A DNA stretch of 64,000 nt from Nesterenkonia cremea. GTDB lineage: Bacteria > Actinomycetota > Actinomycetes > Actinomycetales > Micrococcaceae. Under the pieces are notes generated by a model. The model was not told the origin of the DNA, made no database searches, and was given only the letters and a program-made list of their open reading frames with translations. Where the stretch lies: the NCBI RefSeq assembly GCF_014642675.1, contig NZ_BMIS01000005.1, positions 62,001-126,000 on the forward strand. The letters run 5' to 3'. The translations under genes and the position numbers were made by a program. Positions 11,129 through 18,793 of the stretch are shown one piece after another; position 1 is the first letter of the stretch; every line of letters starts with the position of its first letter.

Positions 11129-12148
11129 TTGTCGGTCAACCCTCCGCAGGGCTCCGAGCAGCCCCAGCCGCAGCCAGAGTCGCGGTCCGTGAACACCCAG
11201 GGAGCAGTCGATCTGTCCTCGCTGGCCCCCGACGGCCAGGCAGGCCAGGCCTCGGCTCCCGCGGGAGCCGGAGCCGGAGCCGGCGCCCCCGGCGCGCAGC
11301 CCGGGCAGCCTGCCCAGGCGTCCGGCGCGGACAGCTGGGTCATCTCGGTCTCGCCCCAGGAGCTCCAGCAGGTCGTCCAGCTCTCGTCCCAGGTGCCGGT
11401 GATCGTGCTGATCCACGGCACCGACGCCGACTCCGAGCGCATGCGCACTTCGCTGGAGGATCTGGTGGATGCTCAGCAGGGCCGGGTCCTGATGGCCGAG
11501 ATCGATGCCTCCAGCCCGGAGATGGCTCAGGCCCAGGGTGCTGACCAGGTTCCGGTGGCCACGGCCTTCATCGGCGGACGCCCGGTGGGCGAGTTCGACA
11601 AGTCGGTGCCTCAGGAGCAGCTGGGTCAGCTGGTCTCCCAGATGGTCCAGCTGGCCACGCAGAACGGCATGACCCAGGCTCTGCCCCCGCAGTCCAAGCG
11701 TTCCGGCGGCGCTGCGGAGGAGACCGAGCAGGAGCTGCCTCCGCTGCACCAGAAGGCCCACGACGCACTGGAGCAGGGCGACCTCGACGCAGCCCAGGCC
11801 GCCTATGAGGAGGCCATCCGGGAGAACCCGGGGGATGAGGACGCCAAGCTCGGCCTCTCCCAGGTCCAGCTGATGCAGCGGACCTCCGATGTGGATCTCA
11901 ACGAGGCGCGCCAGAAGGCCGCGGAGAACCCCGATGATCCCCAGGCCCAGATCGCAGTGGCCGATGTGGATGTGCTCGGCGGCCACGTGGAGGACGCCTT
12001 CGCCCGTCTGGTGAAGTTCATCCAGCTGCACCAGGGCGATGACCGTGAGACCGTCCGGGCGCACCTCGTGGAGCTCTATTCCGTGGTGGGCGACAGTGAC
12101 CCGCGCGTGCAGTCCTCCCGCAAGCAGCTGGCCCGCGCCCTGTTCTGA
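11129..12148 (+). CDS. Thioredoxin-fold / TPR protein, YbbN (CnoX)-like
   Basis: 339 residues. A Pro/Gln/Ala-rich N-terminal tail (about 1-65) is followed by a thioredoxin-like domain (about 70-175) with the cis-proline segment VPVATAF but no CxxC active site. A C-terminal TPR-like helical region contains LHQKAHDALEQGDLDAAQAAYEEAIRENP. This matches actinobacterial co-chaperones of the YbbN type, in which the thioredoxin fold is redox-inactive and the TPRs bind clients. TTG 11129 is chosen because GAGAGGTG lies directly upstream. It may be co-transcribed with the acidic membrane protein. Confidence 0.85.
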   Translation: MSVNPPQGSEQPQPQPESRSVNTQGAVDLSSLAPDGQAGQASAPAGAGAGAGAPGAQPGQPAQASGADSWVISVSPQELQQVVQLSSQVPVIVLIHGTDADSERMRTSLEDLVDAQQGRVLMAEIDASSPEMAQAQGADQVPVATAFIGGRPVGEFDKSVPQEQLGQLVSQMVQLATQNGMTQALPPQSKRSGGAAEETEQELPPLHQKAHDALEQGDLDAAQAAYEEAIRENPGDEDAKLGLSQVQLMQRTSDVDLNEARQKAAENPDDPQAQIAVADVDVLGGHVEDAFARLVKFIQLHQGDDRETVRAHLVELYSVVGDSDPRVQSSRKQLARALF

Positions 12149-12191
12149 GGCGATCCCTCGGTCACGTTTCCAGGGGTGATCGCCTTCCAGC

Positions 12192-12197
12192 TACTGT
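12192..12197 (+). promoter_or_regulatory. -10 element TACTGT (leaderless)
   Basis: TACTGT ends 6 nt before ATG 12204 of the ABC ATPase, which fits a leaderless transcript. Confidence 0.45.
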
Positions 12198-12203
12198 GAA
12201 GGC

Positions 12204-12959
12204 ATGGACACCCCCGCACTGAGGCTCGAAGGACTGACCAAGCGCTACGGCGGCCAGCTCGCCGTGGCGGACCTGCACCTGGAGGTCCCGCGCGGGTCCT
12301 TCTACGGCTTCGTGGGTCCCAACGGCGCGGGCAAGACCACCTCGCTCTCCATGGCCACCGGTCTGCTGCGGCCCGACGGCGGCCGGGCAGTGGTCGGCGG
12401 CCTCGACGTCTGGCAGGACCCCATCGCCGCCAAGCAGATCATGGGCGTGCTGGCCGACGGGGTCCTGCTCTTCGACAAGCTCACCGGCGAGCAGCTGGTC
12501 ACCTATGCCGGGCTGCTGCGCGGCATGGACCGTTCCACTGTGGCTGAGCGCACCGAGGATCTGCTGCGCGTGCTCGGGCTGGAGGAGGCCGCGGGCAAGC
12601 CGGTCTCCGACTACTCGGCCGGTATGACCAAGAAGATCGCCCTGGCCTCTGCAATGGTCCATGCCCCGGAGCTGCTGGTCCTGGATGAGCCCTTCGAGGC
12701 GGTGGACCCTGTCTCCGCCCGAACCATCCGCGGTCTGCTGGACAGCTTCGTGGCCTCCGGCGGCACCGTCATCGTCTCCAGCCATGTGATGGACCTGGTC
12801 CAGCGCATGTGCAGCCATGTGGGCATCATCGCCGAGGGTCAGCTGCTGGCGGCCGGCACGGTGGACGAGGTGCGCGGGGGCCAGGACCTGGAGTCCCGGT
12901 TCGTGGAGCTGGTCGGCGTCGAGGGCGGGGGAGAGGAGCTCTCATGGCTGCGACTCTGA
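12204..12959 (+). CDS. ABC transporter ATP-binding protein
   Basis: 251-residue ABC ATPase. Walker A is GPNGAGKTTS at about residue 39. The signature region YSAGMTKKIALASA replaces the usual LSGGQ with YSAGM, a frequent variant in ABC-2 exporters. Walker B is LLVLDEPFEAVDP, and the H-loop is SSHVMDL. It resembles the CcmA/antibiotic-export type with a short C-terminal extension. The last 16 bp overlap the permease gene, so the two form one exporter. The substrate is not indicated by the sequence. Confidence 0.92.
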   Translation: MDTPALRLEGLTKRYGGQLAVADLHLEVPRGSFYGFVGPNGAGKTTSLSMATGLLRPDGGRAVVGGLDVWQDPIAAKQIMGVLADGVLLFDKLTGEQLVTYAGLLRGMDRSTVAERTEDLLRVLGLEEAAGKPVSDYSAGMTKKIALASAMVHAPELLVLDEPFEAVDPVSARTIRGLLDSFVASGGTVIVSSHVMDLVQRMCSHVGIIAEGQLLAAGTVDEVRGGQDLESRFVELVGVEGGGEELSWLRL

Positions 12960-14524
12960 TCCGCCTGAAGCTGCGGCTCATGGCCAATGACTTCGGCCGC
13001 TCGCTGTGGACCATCTTCGGCACCGCGCTGGTGCTCATCTATGGGCTGGGCATGGCCACGATCTTCTTGGTCATCCAGATCCGGATGGGCGATGGGAACG
13101 AGTCCTTCCAGAACGTGCTGAGCATGTCGGTGCTTCTGGGGGCGGCGGCCTTCCTCTTCTGGATCCTCATCCCGGTCTTCGTGGCCGGTGGGGATGCGCT
13201 GATGGACCCGCGCCGATTCGTCACCTTCGCGGTGCCGCGGCGCTCCCTGATCCTCGGGCTGATCCTCTCGGCCATGATCTCGGTGGGCTCGGTGATCACC
13301 GTGGTCTGGCTGATCGGACAGGTGATGCTGTGGCGCTGGGATCTCGGTGCTCTGGCGGTGGCGCTGCTGAGTCTGCCGCTGCTGCTGATCACCTACTCCA
13401 TGGTGGCCCAGGCGATCACCACCGCGATGAGTGCCTGGTTCGGCGGACGCCGTTCCCGCGATGTGCTGGCCCTGCTGGGCATGGCGGCGGCAGTGGGCGC
13501 CGCCCCGATCGTCATCACCGTGATGAATGCCTTCGAGACGTTCGGCGAGGCGCTGCCGGTGATCGTGGAGGTGCTGAGCTTCACCCCGCTGGCGGCTGGG
13601 CCCGCGCTGCCGGCGGCCGTGGCCGAAGGCGATCTGCTGGGTGCGGCCGCACGGTTGGGCGTCGTGCTGGGCACGGTGCTGCTGGCTCTGCTGGTGATCC
13701 GGGCGGCGCTGGTGTCCATCACCGAACGTCCAGCCGCGGCCTCGCGCAGCAGGACGGCCCGGCGCGGAGCCATCGGCTTCTTCTCGCTGGTGCCGGCCAA
13801 GCCCTGGGGCGCGGTGGCCGCGCGCTGTCTGACCTATTGGCTCAAGGATCCCCGCTACGGCGGCTCGCTGATCATCGTGCCGGTCCTGGCCGTGGTGGCT
13901 GTGTTCATGTCTGCCCAGGTGGGCACGGTGTGGATGCTCCTGGCGTTGGGGCCGTTCGTGGCCTGGGTGCTGGGCTTCGGGATCGCCGCAGACATCTCCT
14001 ATGACAGCACCGCCTTCGCCCAGCACGTCACCGCCGGCGTGCGTGGGACAGACGACCGGCTCGGCCGGGCCGCGGCGCTGCTGGTCTTCGCCCTGCCGCT
14101 GACGCTGCTGGCCGCAGGCATCCCGGCGGCGCTGGAGGGCGGCGCAGGCACTGTGGTGGTCTCAGTGGGGCTCAGCCTGGGGATGCTGCTGGTCGGGGTC
14201 GGGGTCTCTTCTGTGACCTCGGCGCGGCTGCTCTACCCGGTGCCGCAGCCCGGAGACAGCCCCTTCGCCACGCCGCAGGGGTCGGCCGGGCGATCTCTGG
14301 TGATGCAGAGCGCCTCCTGGCTGATCATGATCGGGCTGATGATCCCGGAGCTGGTGCTGTGGATCGTGTGGCTCATCACCTCGGAGACCTGGGCGGCCGC
14401 GACGCTCCTGCTGATCGCGCTCGGGAAAGGCCTGCTGGTGCTGGGGTGGGGCATCCGAATGGGGGCCCGCGTCTATGACCGGCGCCTGCCCGAGATCTAT
14501 CAGCAGGTCCGCTCCTACGCGTAG
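12944..14524 (+). CDS. ABC-2 type exporter permease
   Basis: 526-residue membrane protein with about 12 hydrophobic helices, beginning MAATLIRLKLRLMANDFGRS. ATG 12944 lies inside the end of the ATPase gene and is preceded by GGGGAGAGGAG, a strong coupled ribosome-binding site; the frame is open further upstream, but those residues are not membrane-like. A cytoplasmic basic loop is visible near residues 260-275 (ERPAAASRSRTARRG). It pairs with the upstream ATPase as a full-length exporter half. The substrate is unknown. Confidence 0.88.
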   Translation: MAATLIRLKLRLMANDFGRSLWTIFGTALVLIYGLGMATIFLVIQIRMGDGNESFQNVLSMSVLLGAAAFLFWILIPVFVAGGDALMDPRRFVTFAVPRRSLILGLILSAMISVGSVITVVWLIGQVMLWRWDLGALAVALLSLPLLLITYSMVAQAITTAMSAWFGGRRSRDVLALLGMAAAVGAAPIVITVMNAFETFGEALPVIVEVLSFTPLAAGPALPAAVAEGDLLGAAARLGVVLGTVLLALLVIRAALVSITERPAAASRSRTARRGAIGFFSLVPAKPWGAVAARCLTYWLKDPRYGGSLIIVPVLAVVAVFMSAQVGTVWMLLALGPFVAWVLGFGIAADISYDSTAFAQHVTAGVRGTDDRLGRAAALLVFALPLTLLAAGIPAALEGGAGTVVVSVGLSLGMLLVGVGVSSVTSARLLYPVPQPGDSPFATPQGSAGRSLVMQSASWLIMIGLMIPELVLWIVWLITSETWAAATLLLIALGKGLLVLGWGIRMGARVYDRRLPEIYQQVRSYA

Positions 14525-14527
14525 AAT
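14522..14527 (+). promoter_or_regulatory. -10 element TAGAAT before the DUF3039 gene
   Basis: TAGAAT ends 7 nt before ATG 14535 and includes the stop codon of the exporter gene. The same hexamer with the same spacing occurs before clpS. Confidence 0.45.
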
Positions 14528-14534
14528 GGAGAAC

Positions 14535-14900
14535 ATGATGGCCGAACAGAATCCGTTCATGCGCACCGCTGACCCAGCTGCTGACCCAGCCTCGGCTCCT
14601 GCCGGCGGAGGGGCGGCCACCATCGAGCGGGAGACCGTCCAGCAGCCGGCCGAGCCGGGTGACCACGAGCGCTTTGCGCATTACGTGAAGAAGGACAGGA
14701 TCATGGAGTCCGCCCTGGAGGGCGGTGCCGTGGTCGCACTCTGCGGCAAGGTCTGGACGCCCTCGCGGGACCCTAAGAAGTTCCCCGTCTGCCCCGAGTG
14801 CAAAGAGATCTATGAAGAGATGCAGGGCGGAGGAGACGGAGACGACGACTCCGGCAAGGGCGGCAAGCGCGGCGGCTTCTTCGGCTTCGGCCGCAGCTGA
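14535..14900 (+). CDS. DUF3039 family protein
   Basis: 121 residues. The conserved core carries ERETVQQPAEPGDHERFAHY, the CGKVW motif and CPECKEIYEEM, giving a C...CxxC pattern that suggests a small metal-binding fold. The C-terminal tail is Gly/Asp/Lys-rich and low in complexity. ATG 14535 is favoured by the -10 hexamer 7 nt upstream; ATG 14526 and ATG 14538 are alternatives, and GGAG at 14528-14531 could serve 14538. It sits 11 bp before a DExH helicase, an arrangement often seen in actinobacteria. The function is unknown. Confidence 0.85.
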   Translation: MMAEQNPFMRTADPAADPASAPAGGGAATIERETVQQPAEPGDHERFAHYVKKDRIMESALEGGAVVALCGKVWTPSRDPKKFPVCPECKEIYEEMQGGGDGDDDSGKGGKRGGFFGFGRS

Positions 14901-14911
14901 TCCAGCCACCT

Positions 14912-16726
14912 GTGACAGAGACGAACTCCTCTGCCGCTGAGGCAGAGACGCTCTTCGACGTCGGCACCGACGTCGGATCATCGCTCCCACCGGTCTACCC
15001 GCACCGTGCTGCCCACGGCACGGCGGGCTCACTGCGCCAGTGGCAGCAGGAGGCCCTGGATCTCTACATCCAGCGTCGGCCCAAGGACTTCCTGACCGTC
15101 GCGACTCCGGGTGCGGGTAAGACCACCTTCGCGCTGCGTGTGGCCAAGATGCTCGTGGAGTCCGGGGAGATCAACCGGATCTATGTCGTCGCGCCCACCG
15201 ACCACCTGAAGCGTCAGTGGGCCGATGCGGCCGGGCGCGTGGGTCTGAACATCGATCCGAACTTCAAGAACTCCGACGGTCGGCACGGCCAGCAGTTCAT
15301 CGGTGTGGCGGTGACCTACGCCCAGGTGGCGAATAAGCCTGCCCTGCACCGGAACAAGACCGAGGCCGGACGGACCTTCGTCATCTTCGATGAGATCCAC
15401 CATGCCGGCGATTCGCTCTCCTGGGGCGACGGCGTCCGTGAGGCCTTCGAGCCTGCGGTGCGCCGCCTGGCCCTGACCGGTACTCCGTTCCGTTCGGATA
15501 CGGCGCCGATCCCGTTCGTGGACTATGTGGAGGACGCCGACGGCGTGCGGCGCTCCAAAGCGGACTACGCCTATGGCTATGGCCCGGCGCTGACCGACCG
15601 CGTGGTCCGTCCGGTGGTCTTCATGGCCTACTCCGGGAACATGCGCTGGAGGACCTCCGCAGGTGAGGAGATGGAAGCCCAGCTCGGCGAGGCGGCCACC
15701 AAGGACATCACCAACCATGCCTGGCGCACGGCGCTGAACCCGGAGGGGGAGTGGATCCCCTCAGTGCTGGCGGCGGCGCATAAGCGTCTGCTGAAGGTCC
15801 GGGACAGGATCTCCGACGCCGGCGGCCTGGTCATCGCCACCGATCATGAGCATGCCCGCGCCTATGCGGAGCAGCTGGACCGGCTGACCGGCCAGAAGAC
15901 CACTGTGGTGCTCTCCGATGACAAGGGCGCCTCGGACCGGATCGAGGAGTTCTCCGACGACGGCTCCAAGATGTGGATGGTCGCTGTCCGCATGGTGTCT
16001 GAGGGGGTGGATGTCCCGCGGCTGTGTGTGGGCGTCTATGCGACCTCGACCTCCACGCCGCTGTTCTTCGCCCAGGCGATCGGCCGTTTCGTGCGTCTGC
16101 GGAAGAAGGCTGAGGTGGCCTCGGTCTTCCTGCCCTCGGTGCCGGTGCTCATGGGCCTTGCCAATGAGATGGAGGAGGAGCGCGACCACGCTCTGGATGT
16201 GCCCAAGTCGGCCGTGGAGGAAGAGGCTGAGGAGGGCCTGGAGGATGACCTCCTGGAGGAGGCGAATAAGGAGGAGCGCGCCTCCGAGTCGCTGACCCAG
16301 GGAGAGTTCTCAGCGCTGCACTCCAACGCATCCTTCGACAAGGTGCTCTTCGACGGAGACGAGTTCGGCCTCGGCGGAGCCGTAGGCTCGGATGAGGAGA
16401 TGGACTTCCTCGGGATCCCCGGGCTGCTGGAGCCTGAACAGGTCTCCACGCTGCTGCGCCAGCATCAGGCGGAGCAGCTCAAGCGCCGCCCCCAGGCCGC
16501 TGAGCAGAAGGCCGCCGACGTGGTGGACCACCGACGGCTCAAGGACCTGCGGTCCCAGCTGAACAAGTCGGTCTCGGCGTATTCGGCCAAGACCGGCATG
16601 CACCAGGGAACCATCCACAATAAGCTGCGCGAGGCCTGCGGCGGCCCGGCAGTTCCCCAGGCGGACCAGCCTCAGCTGGAGGAGCGGCTCAAGAAGCTGC
16701 AGGGCTGGTTCGTCGGACAGCGCTGA
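14912..16726 (+). CDS. DExH-box helicase (superfamily 2)
   Basis: 604 residues. The Q-motif-like region LRQWQQEALDLYIQ precedes Walker A TPGAGKTTFA (about residue 67). Walker B is FDEIHHAGD (DEIH box) and motif III is LTGTPFRSD. The second RecA domain ends with QAIGRFVRLR (motif VI). The C-terminal third (about 410-604) is acidic and then helical, with KTGMHQGTIHNKLREAC resembling a helix-turn-helix. The fold is close to XPB/Res-subunit helicases; the substrate is not predictable. GTG 14912 lies 11 bp after the DUF3039 stop, so both are probably one operon. Confidence 0.9.
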   Translation: MTETNSSAAEAETLFDVGTDVGSSLPPVYPHRAAHGTAGSLRQWQQEALDLYIQRRPKDFLTVATPGAGKTTFALRVAKMLVESGEINRIYVVAPTDHLKRQWADAAGRVGLNIDPNFKNSDGRHGQQFIGVAVTYAQVANKPALHRNKTEAGRTFVIFDEIHHAGDSLSWGDGVREAFEPAVRRLALTGTPFRSDTAPIPFVDYVEDADGVRRSKADYAYGYGPALTDRVVRPVVFMAYSGNMRWRTSAGEEMEAQLGEAATKDITNHAWRTALNPEGEWIPSVLAAAHKRLLKVRDRISDAGGLVIATDHEHARAYAEQLDRLTGQKTTVVLSDDKGASDRIEEFSDDGSKMWMVAVRMVSEGVDVPRLCVGVYATSTSTPLFFAQAIGRFVRLRKKAEVASVFLPSVPVLMGLANEMEEERDHALDVPKSAVEEEAEEGLEDDLLEEANKEERASESLTQGEFSALHSNASFDKVLFDGDEFGLGGAVGSDEEMDFLGIPGLLEPEQVSTLLRQHQAEQLKRRPQAAEQKAADVVDHRRLKDLRSQLNKSVSAYSAKTGMHQGTIHNKLREACGGPAVPQADQPQLEERLKKLQGWFVGQR

Positions 16727-16803
16727 GGCGCAGTCCCTGTGAGCTCCTCAGGCAGTGCCGCGGCTCGGCCAGTTCGAAGACATCGTGGCGCCAGGCCCAG
16801 CTG

Positions 16804-17262
16804 TCAGAGGTCGAAGCGGTGCTGGATGGTCCCGTTGCCCTGCTGGTACGGCCTAAAGCCGAGAGCCGAGTAGTAAGCCAGAGCGGGCGCGTTGTCCACG
16901 GCGATGCTCGCGTCGATATGCCTGAGCCCGGCAGTCTCTGCCGCTTCCAGAGACGTGGTGAAGAGACGGCGACCTAATCCGCTTCGACCAGCCTCAGGGT
17001 GGATGTGCGTGCCTATGATGCCCCACCCCTCAGCGACGTCGTAGGGGTTACCGGGCCAAGCCCGCTTGAGCGACTGGAACCCGACAACCCGGCCTTCCCG
17101 CTCGGCGACGGTGCACGCAACCCGGTAGTCCATGTCGAGGTAACGCTGGTGGATCAGCGCGACGTCGACAGGGCTGGGCCGGAGGCCTGCCCGATGGATC
17201 GCGTTCTGGACCTCTGTCATGTCCTCAGCGTCTGCAGCCCGTGCGGGTCGGATTTCGGTCAT
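16804..17262 (-). CDS. GNAT family N-acetyltransferase
   Basis: 152 residues with the GNAT fold. Strand beta4 (REGRVVGFQSL) and the acetyl-CoA pyrophosphate loop RSGLGRRLF are visible, followed by the C-terminal YYSALGFRPYQQGNG motif. ATG 17262 (MTEIRPARAADAED) matches the usual beginning of the family and has AGGAT upstream. An ATG 18 bp earlier adds MQQDRH and is less likely. The acceptor substrate is not predictable. It stands alone, convergent with the helicase and flanked upstream by a stretch without an intact gene. Confidence 0.88.
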   Translation of the reverse strand: MTEIRPARAADAEDMTEVQNAIHRAGLRPSPVDVALIHQRYLDMDYRVACTVAEREGRVVGFQSLKRAWPGNPYDVAEGWGIIGTHIHPEAGRSGLGRRLFTTSLEAAETAGLRHIDASIAVDNAPALAYYSALGFRPYQQGNGTIQHRFDL

Positions 17263-17280
17263 GTGTCTATCCTGCTGCAT

Positions 17281-17625
17281 TGTTGGGGCCTGGGCAGAAC
17301 GCGATGTGTCGGAACTGCTGCTGTGTGAGCCGGTTTGGGCCTTGAACTGCTCTATGGTGTGACTGCCGTTCCACCCATCCCTACGCCAGCTCCTGCGGAT
17401 TGCGGCCGGTCACGAGAGCTCGTCAGTAGATTGGGCTCGCGTAACTGACTGGTGTACTTTCCATTCCTCGACGAGTCGCGCACAAGCACACCGACGGAAC
17501 GTGTAGCCACTCTTGCAGGCCCGCCGTCGCGGTCGTGAGAGGATCCGCAGGCGTAGGTTGTTGAGTCGATTTCGGCACCTTCTGCCGCCGACGGTTCACC
17601 CGTGGAGCATCACGGGATCAGCTGA
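17281..17625. other. Intergenic stretch without an intact gene; possible gene remnant
   Basis: About 345 bp with lower GC than the surroundings and no open frame with a plausible start. On the minus strand one frame reads EIDSTTYACGSSHDRDGG (about 17502-17556), followed by a further 50 open codons. This faintly resembles the tail of 13E12/HNH-type proteins, but the match is weak and the HNH residues are not complete. No repeat or hairpin was seen. Confidence 0.3.
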
Positions 17626-18000
17626 TCAGGTACCGAGCTGCTCCACGGGCCAGCACAGGCAGAACGGGTGCCCGGACGGCGAGGCGTAGACGTTGAAGTT
17701 CTCCCCGCGTGAGGCCGGCTGCAGAAGCTCGGCGCCATGGGCGAGCACCTCATCGTGGGCGGCGTCGATATCGCTGACCCACAGATCCAGATGCGTATCC
17801 GCCGGTTTGCCGGGCCACTGCGGCTCCACCCGGTGCAGCTGCGCCAGCTGCACGCCGACCGGGACGGTCCCATCAGGAGCGCGGACCACTCGCCACTCAT
17901 GGTCGCCTTCGCTGACTCCGCCGAAGAGCGCCGCCCAGAAGGCGGACTCCAGCTCCACATCGGCGGCGTCGAAGGTGATGGTCCGGCGGGTGATCTCCAT
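17626..18000 (-). CDS. VOC family protein (glyoxalase-like)
   Basis: 124 residues forming one vicinal-oxygen-chelate unit of two beta-alpha-beta-beta-beta modules. Landmarks are DVELESAFWAALFGG, HRVEPQWPGKPADTHLDLWVSDI and VYASPSGHPFCLCW. Such proteins include glyoxalase-like and antibiotic-resistance enzymes as well as non-catalytic binders; no activity can be assigned. It starts 8 bp after the pncA stop on the same strand, with AGGAG in the gap, so it is probably co-transcribed with pncA. Confidence 0.87.
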   Translation of the reverse strand: MEITRRTITFDAADVELESAFWAALFGGVSEGDHEWRVVRAPDGTVPVGVQLAQLHRVEPQWPGKPADTHLDLWVSDIDAAHDEVLAHGAELLQPASRGENFNVYASPSGHPFCLCWPVEQLGT

Positions 18001-18008
18001 ATCAGCTC

Positions 18009-18653
18009 CTAGAACTCGTCGAGCGAGATGACCTCGACGTCGGCGGCGGCGAACTCTCCGTAGGTCTCCTTCACGGCGTCCACGTCCACACCGGCGGTCA
18101 GCTCGCGGATGACGCGGACGCTGTAGTCGTTCTCCACCGCATCCAGCACAGTGGCGCGCACGCAGTGGTCGGTGGCCAGGCCCACGATGGTCACCGAGTC
18201 GATCTCCTGGTCCTGCAGCCAGGCGTGGAGGTCCTCGGCGTGCTCCTCGACGGCGTCGGGGGCCTCCACCTTGATGCCTTTCTCACCGGCGAGGGTTCCC
18301 ACCTTCTCCGGATCGCCCCACAGGCCTTCGAAGCCGGAGTAGCCCGAGGAGTAGAGGCCTTTCAGGAAGCGGGCGTCGACATGCTCGGTGTCCAGGTTCT
18401 CGTGCAGCTCGGCACCGGTGGTCCCGGCCACGCAGTGCACCGGCCAGCTCACCCGGAAGTCCGGGTCCTCGGAGAAGTGGGTCCCCGGGTCGATGTGCCA
18501 GTCCTGGGTGGTGACCACGGCGTCGAAGTCCGCGGAGTTCTCCTCCAGAAATTCGCTGATGTCTGCTGCGACCTGGGCGCCGCCGGCCACAGCGAGCGAG
18601 CCCCCTTCGCAGAAGTCGTTCTGGACGTCGACGATGATCAGTGCCTCACTCAT
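18009..18653 (-). CDS. pncA: Nicotinamidase (isochorismatase family)
   Basis: 214 residues. The enzyme hydrolyses nicotinamide to nicotinate for NAD salvage. The catalytic triad is visible as D9 (VDVQNDF), K98 (FLKG) and C164 (TDHC). The metal ligands correspond to D51, H53, H59 and H73 in QDWHIDPGTHF and PVHC. Length and motif spacing match PncA rather than other isochorismatases. pncB, the next enzyme of the pathway, lies upstream on the same strand. A -10 hexamer TAGACT ends 6 nt before the ATG. Confidence 0.92.
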   Translation of the reverse strand: MSEALIIVDVQNDFCEGGSLAVAGGAQVAADISEFLEENSADFDAVVTTQDWHIDPGTHFSEDPDFRVSWPVHCVAGTTGAELHENLDTEHVDARFLKGLYSSGYSGFEGLWGDPEKVGTLAGEKGIKVEAPDAVEEHAEDLHAWLQDQEIDSVTIVGLATDHCVRATVLDAVENDYSVRVIRELTAGVDVDAVKETYGEFAAADVEVISLDEF

Positions 18654-18659
18654 GGCTCC

Positions 18660-18665
18660 AGTCTA
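18660..18665 (-). promoter_or_regulatory. -10 element TAGACT of pncA (leaderless)
   Basis: On the minus strand TAGACT is followed by 6 nt (GGAGCC) and then ATG 18653. The short gap argues for a leaderless mRNA. Confidence 0.5.
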
Positions 18666-18793
18666 CGGATCTCCTCCGAGCTTCCACAGTGTGTGCAGAG
18701 TTCCACTGCAGATAGGACCGGGGAAGAAGGAAACCGTGGTGGAACTCCGGTTCTCGACGCCGGCTGCTCACCTCGATGCCGCGCGCCGAGGTC

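Noticed and set aside
9077..12064. 995-codon open frame on the minus strand
   Set aside because: It lies antisense to the acidic membrane protein and YbbN-like genes. Its Leu/Gly/His-rich product has no domain pattern, and such frames are common opposite high-GC codons.
12809..12943. Longer start for the ABC-2 permease
   Set aside because: The upstream part is the ATPase gene in another frame, rich in Gly and Arg, whereas ATG 12944 has a strong ribosome-binding site.
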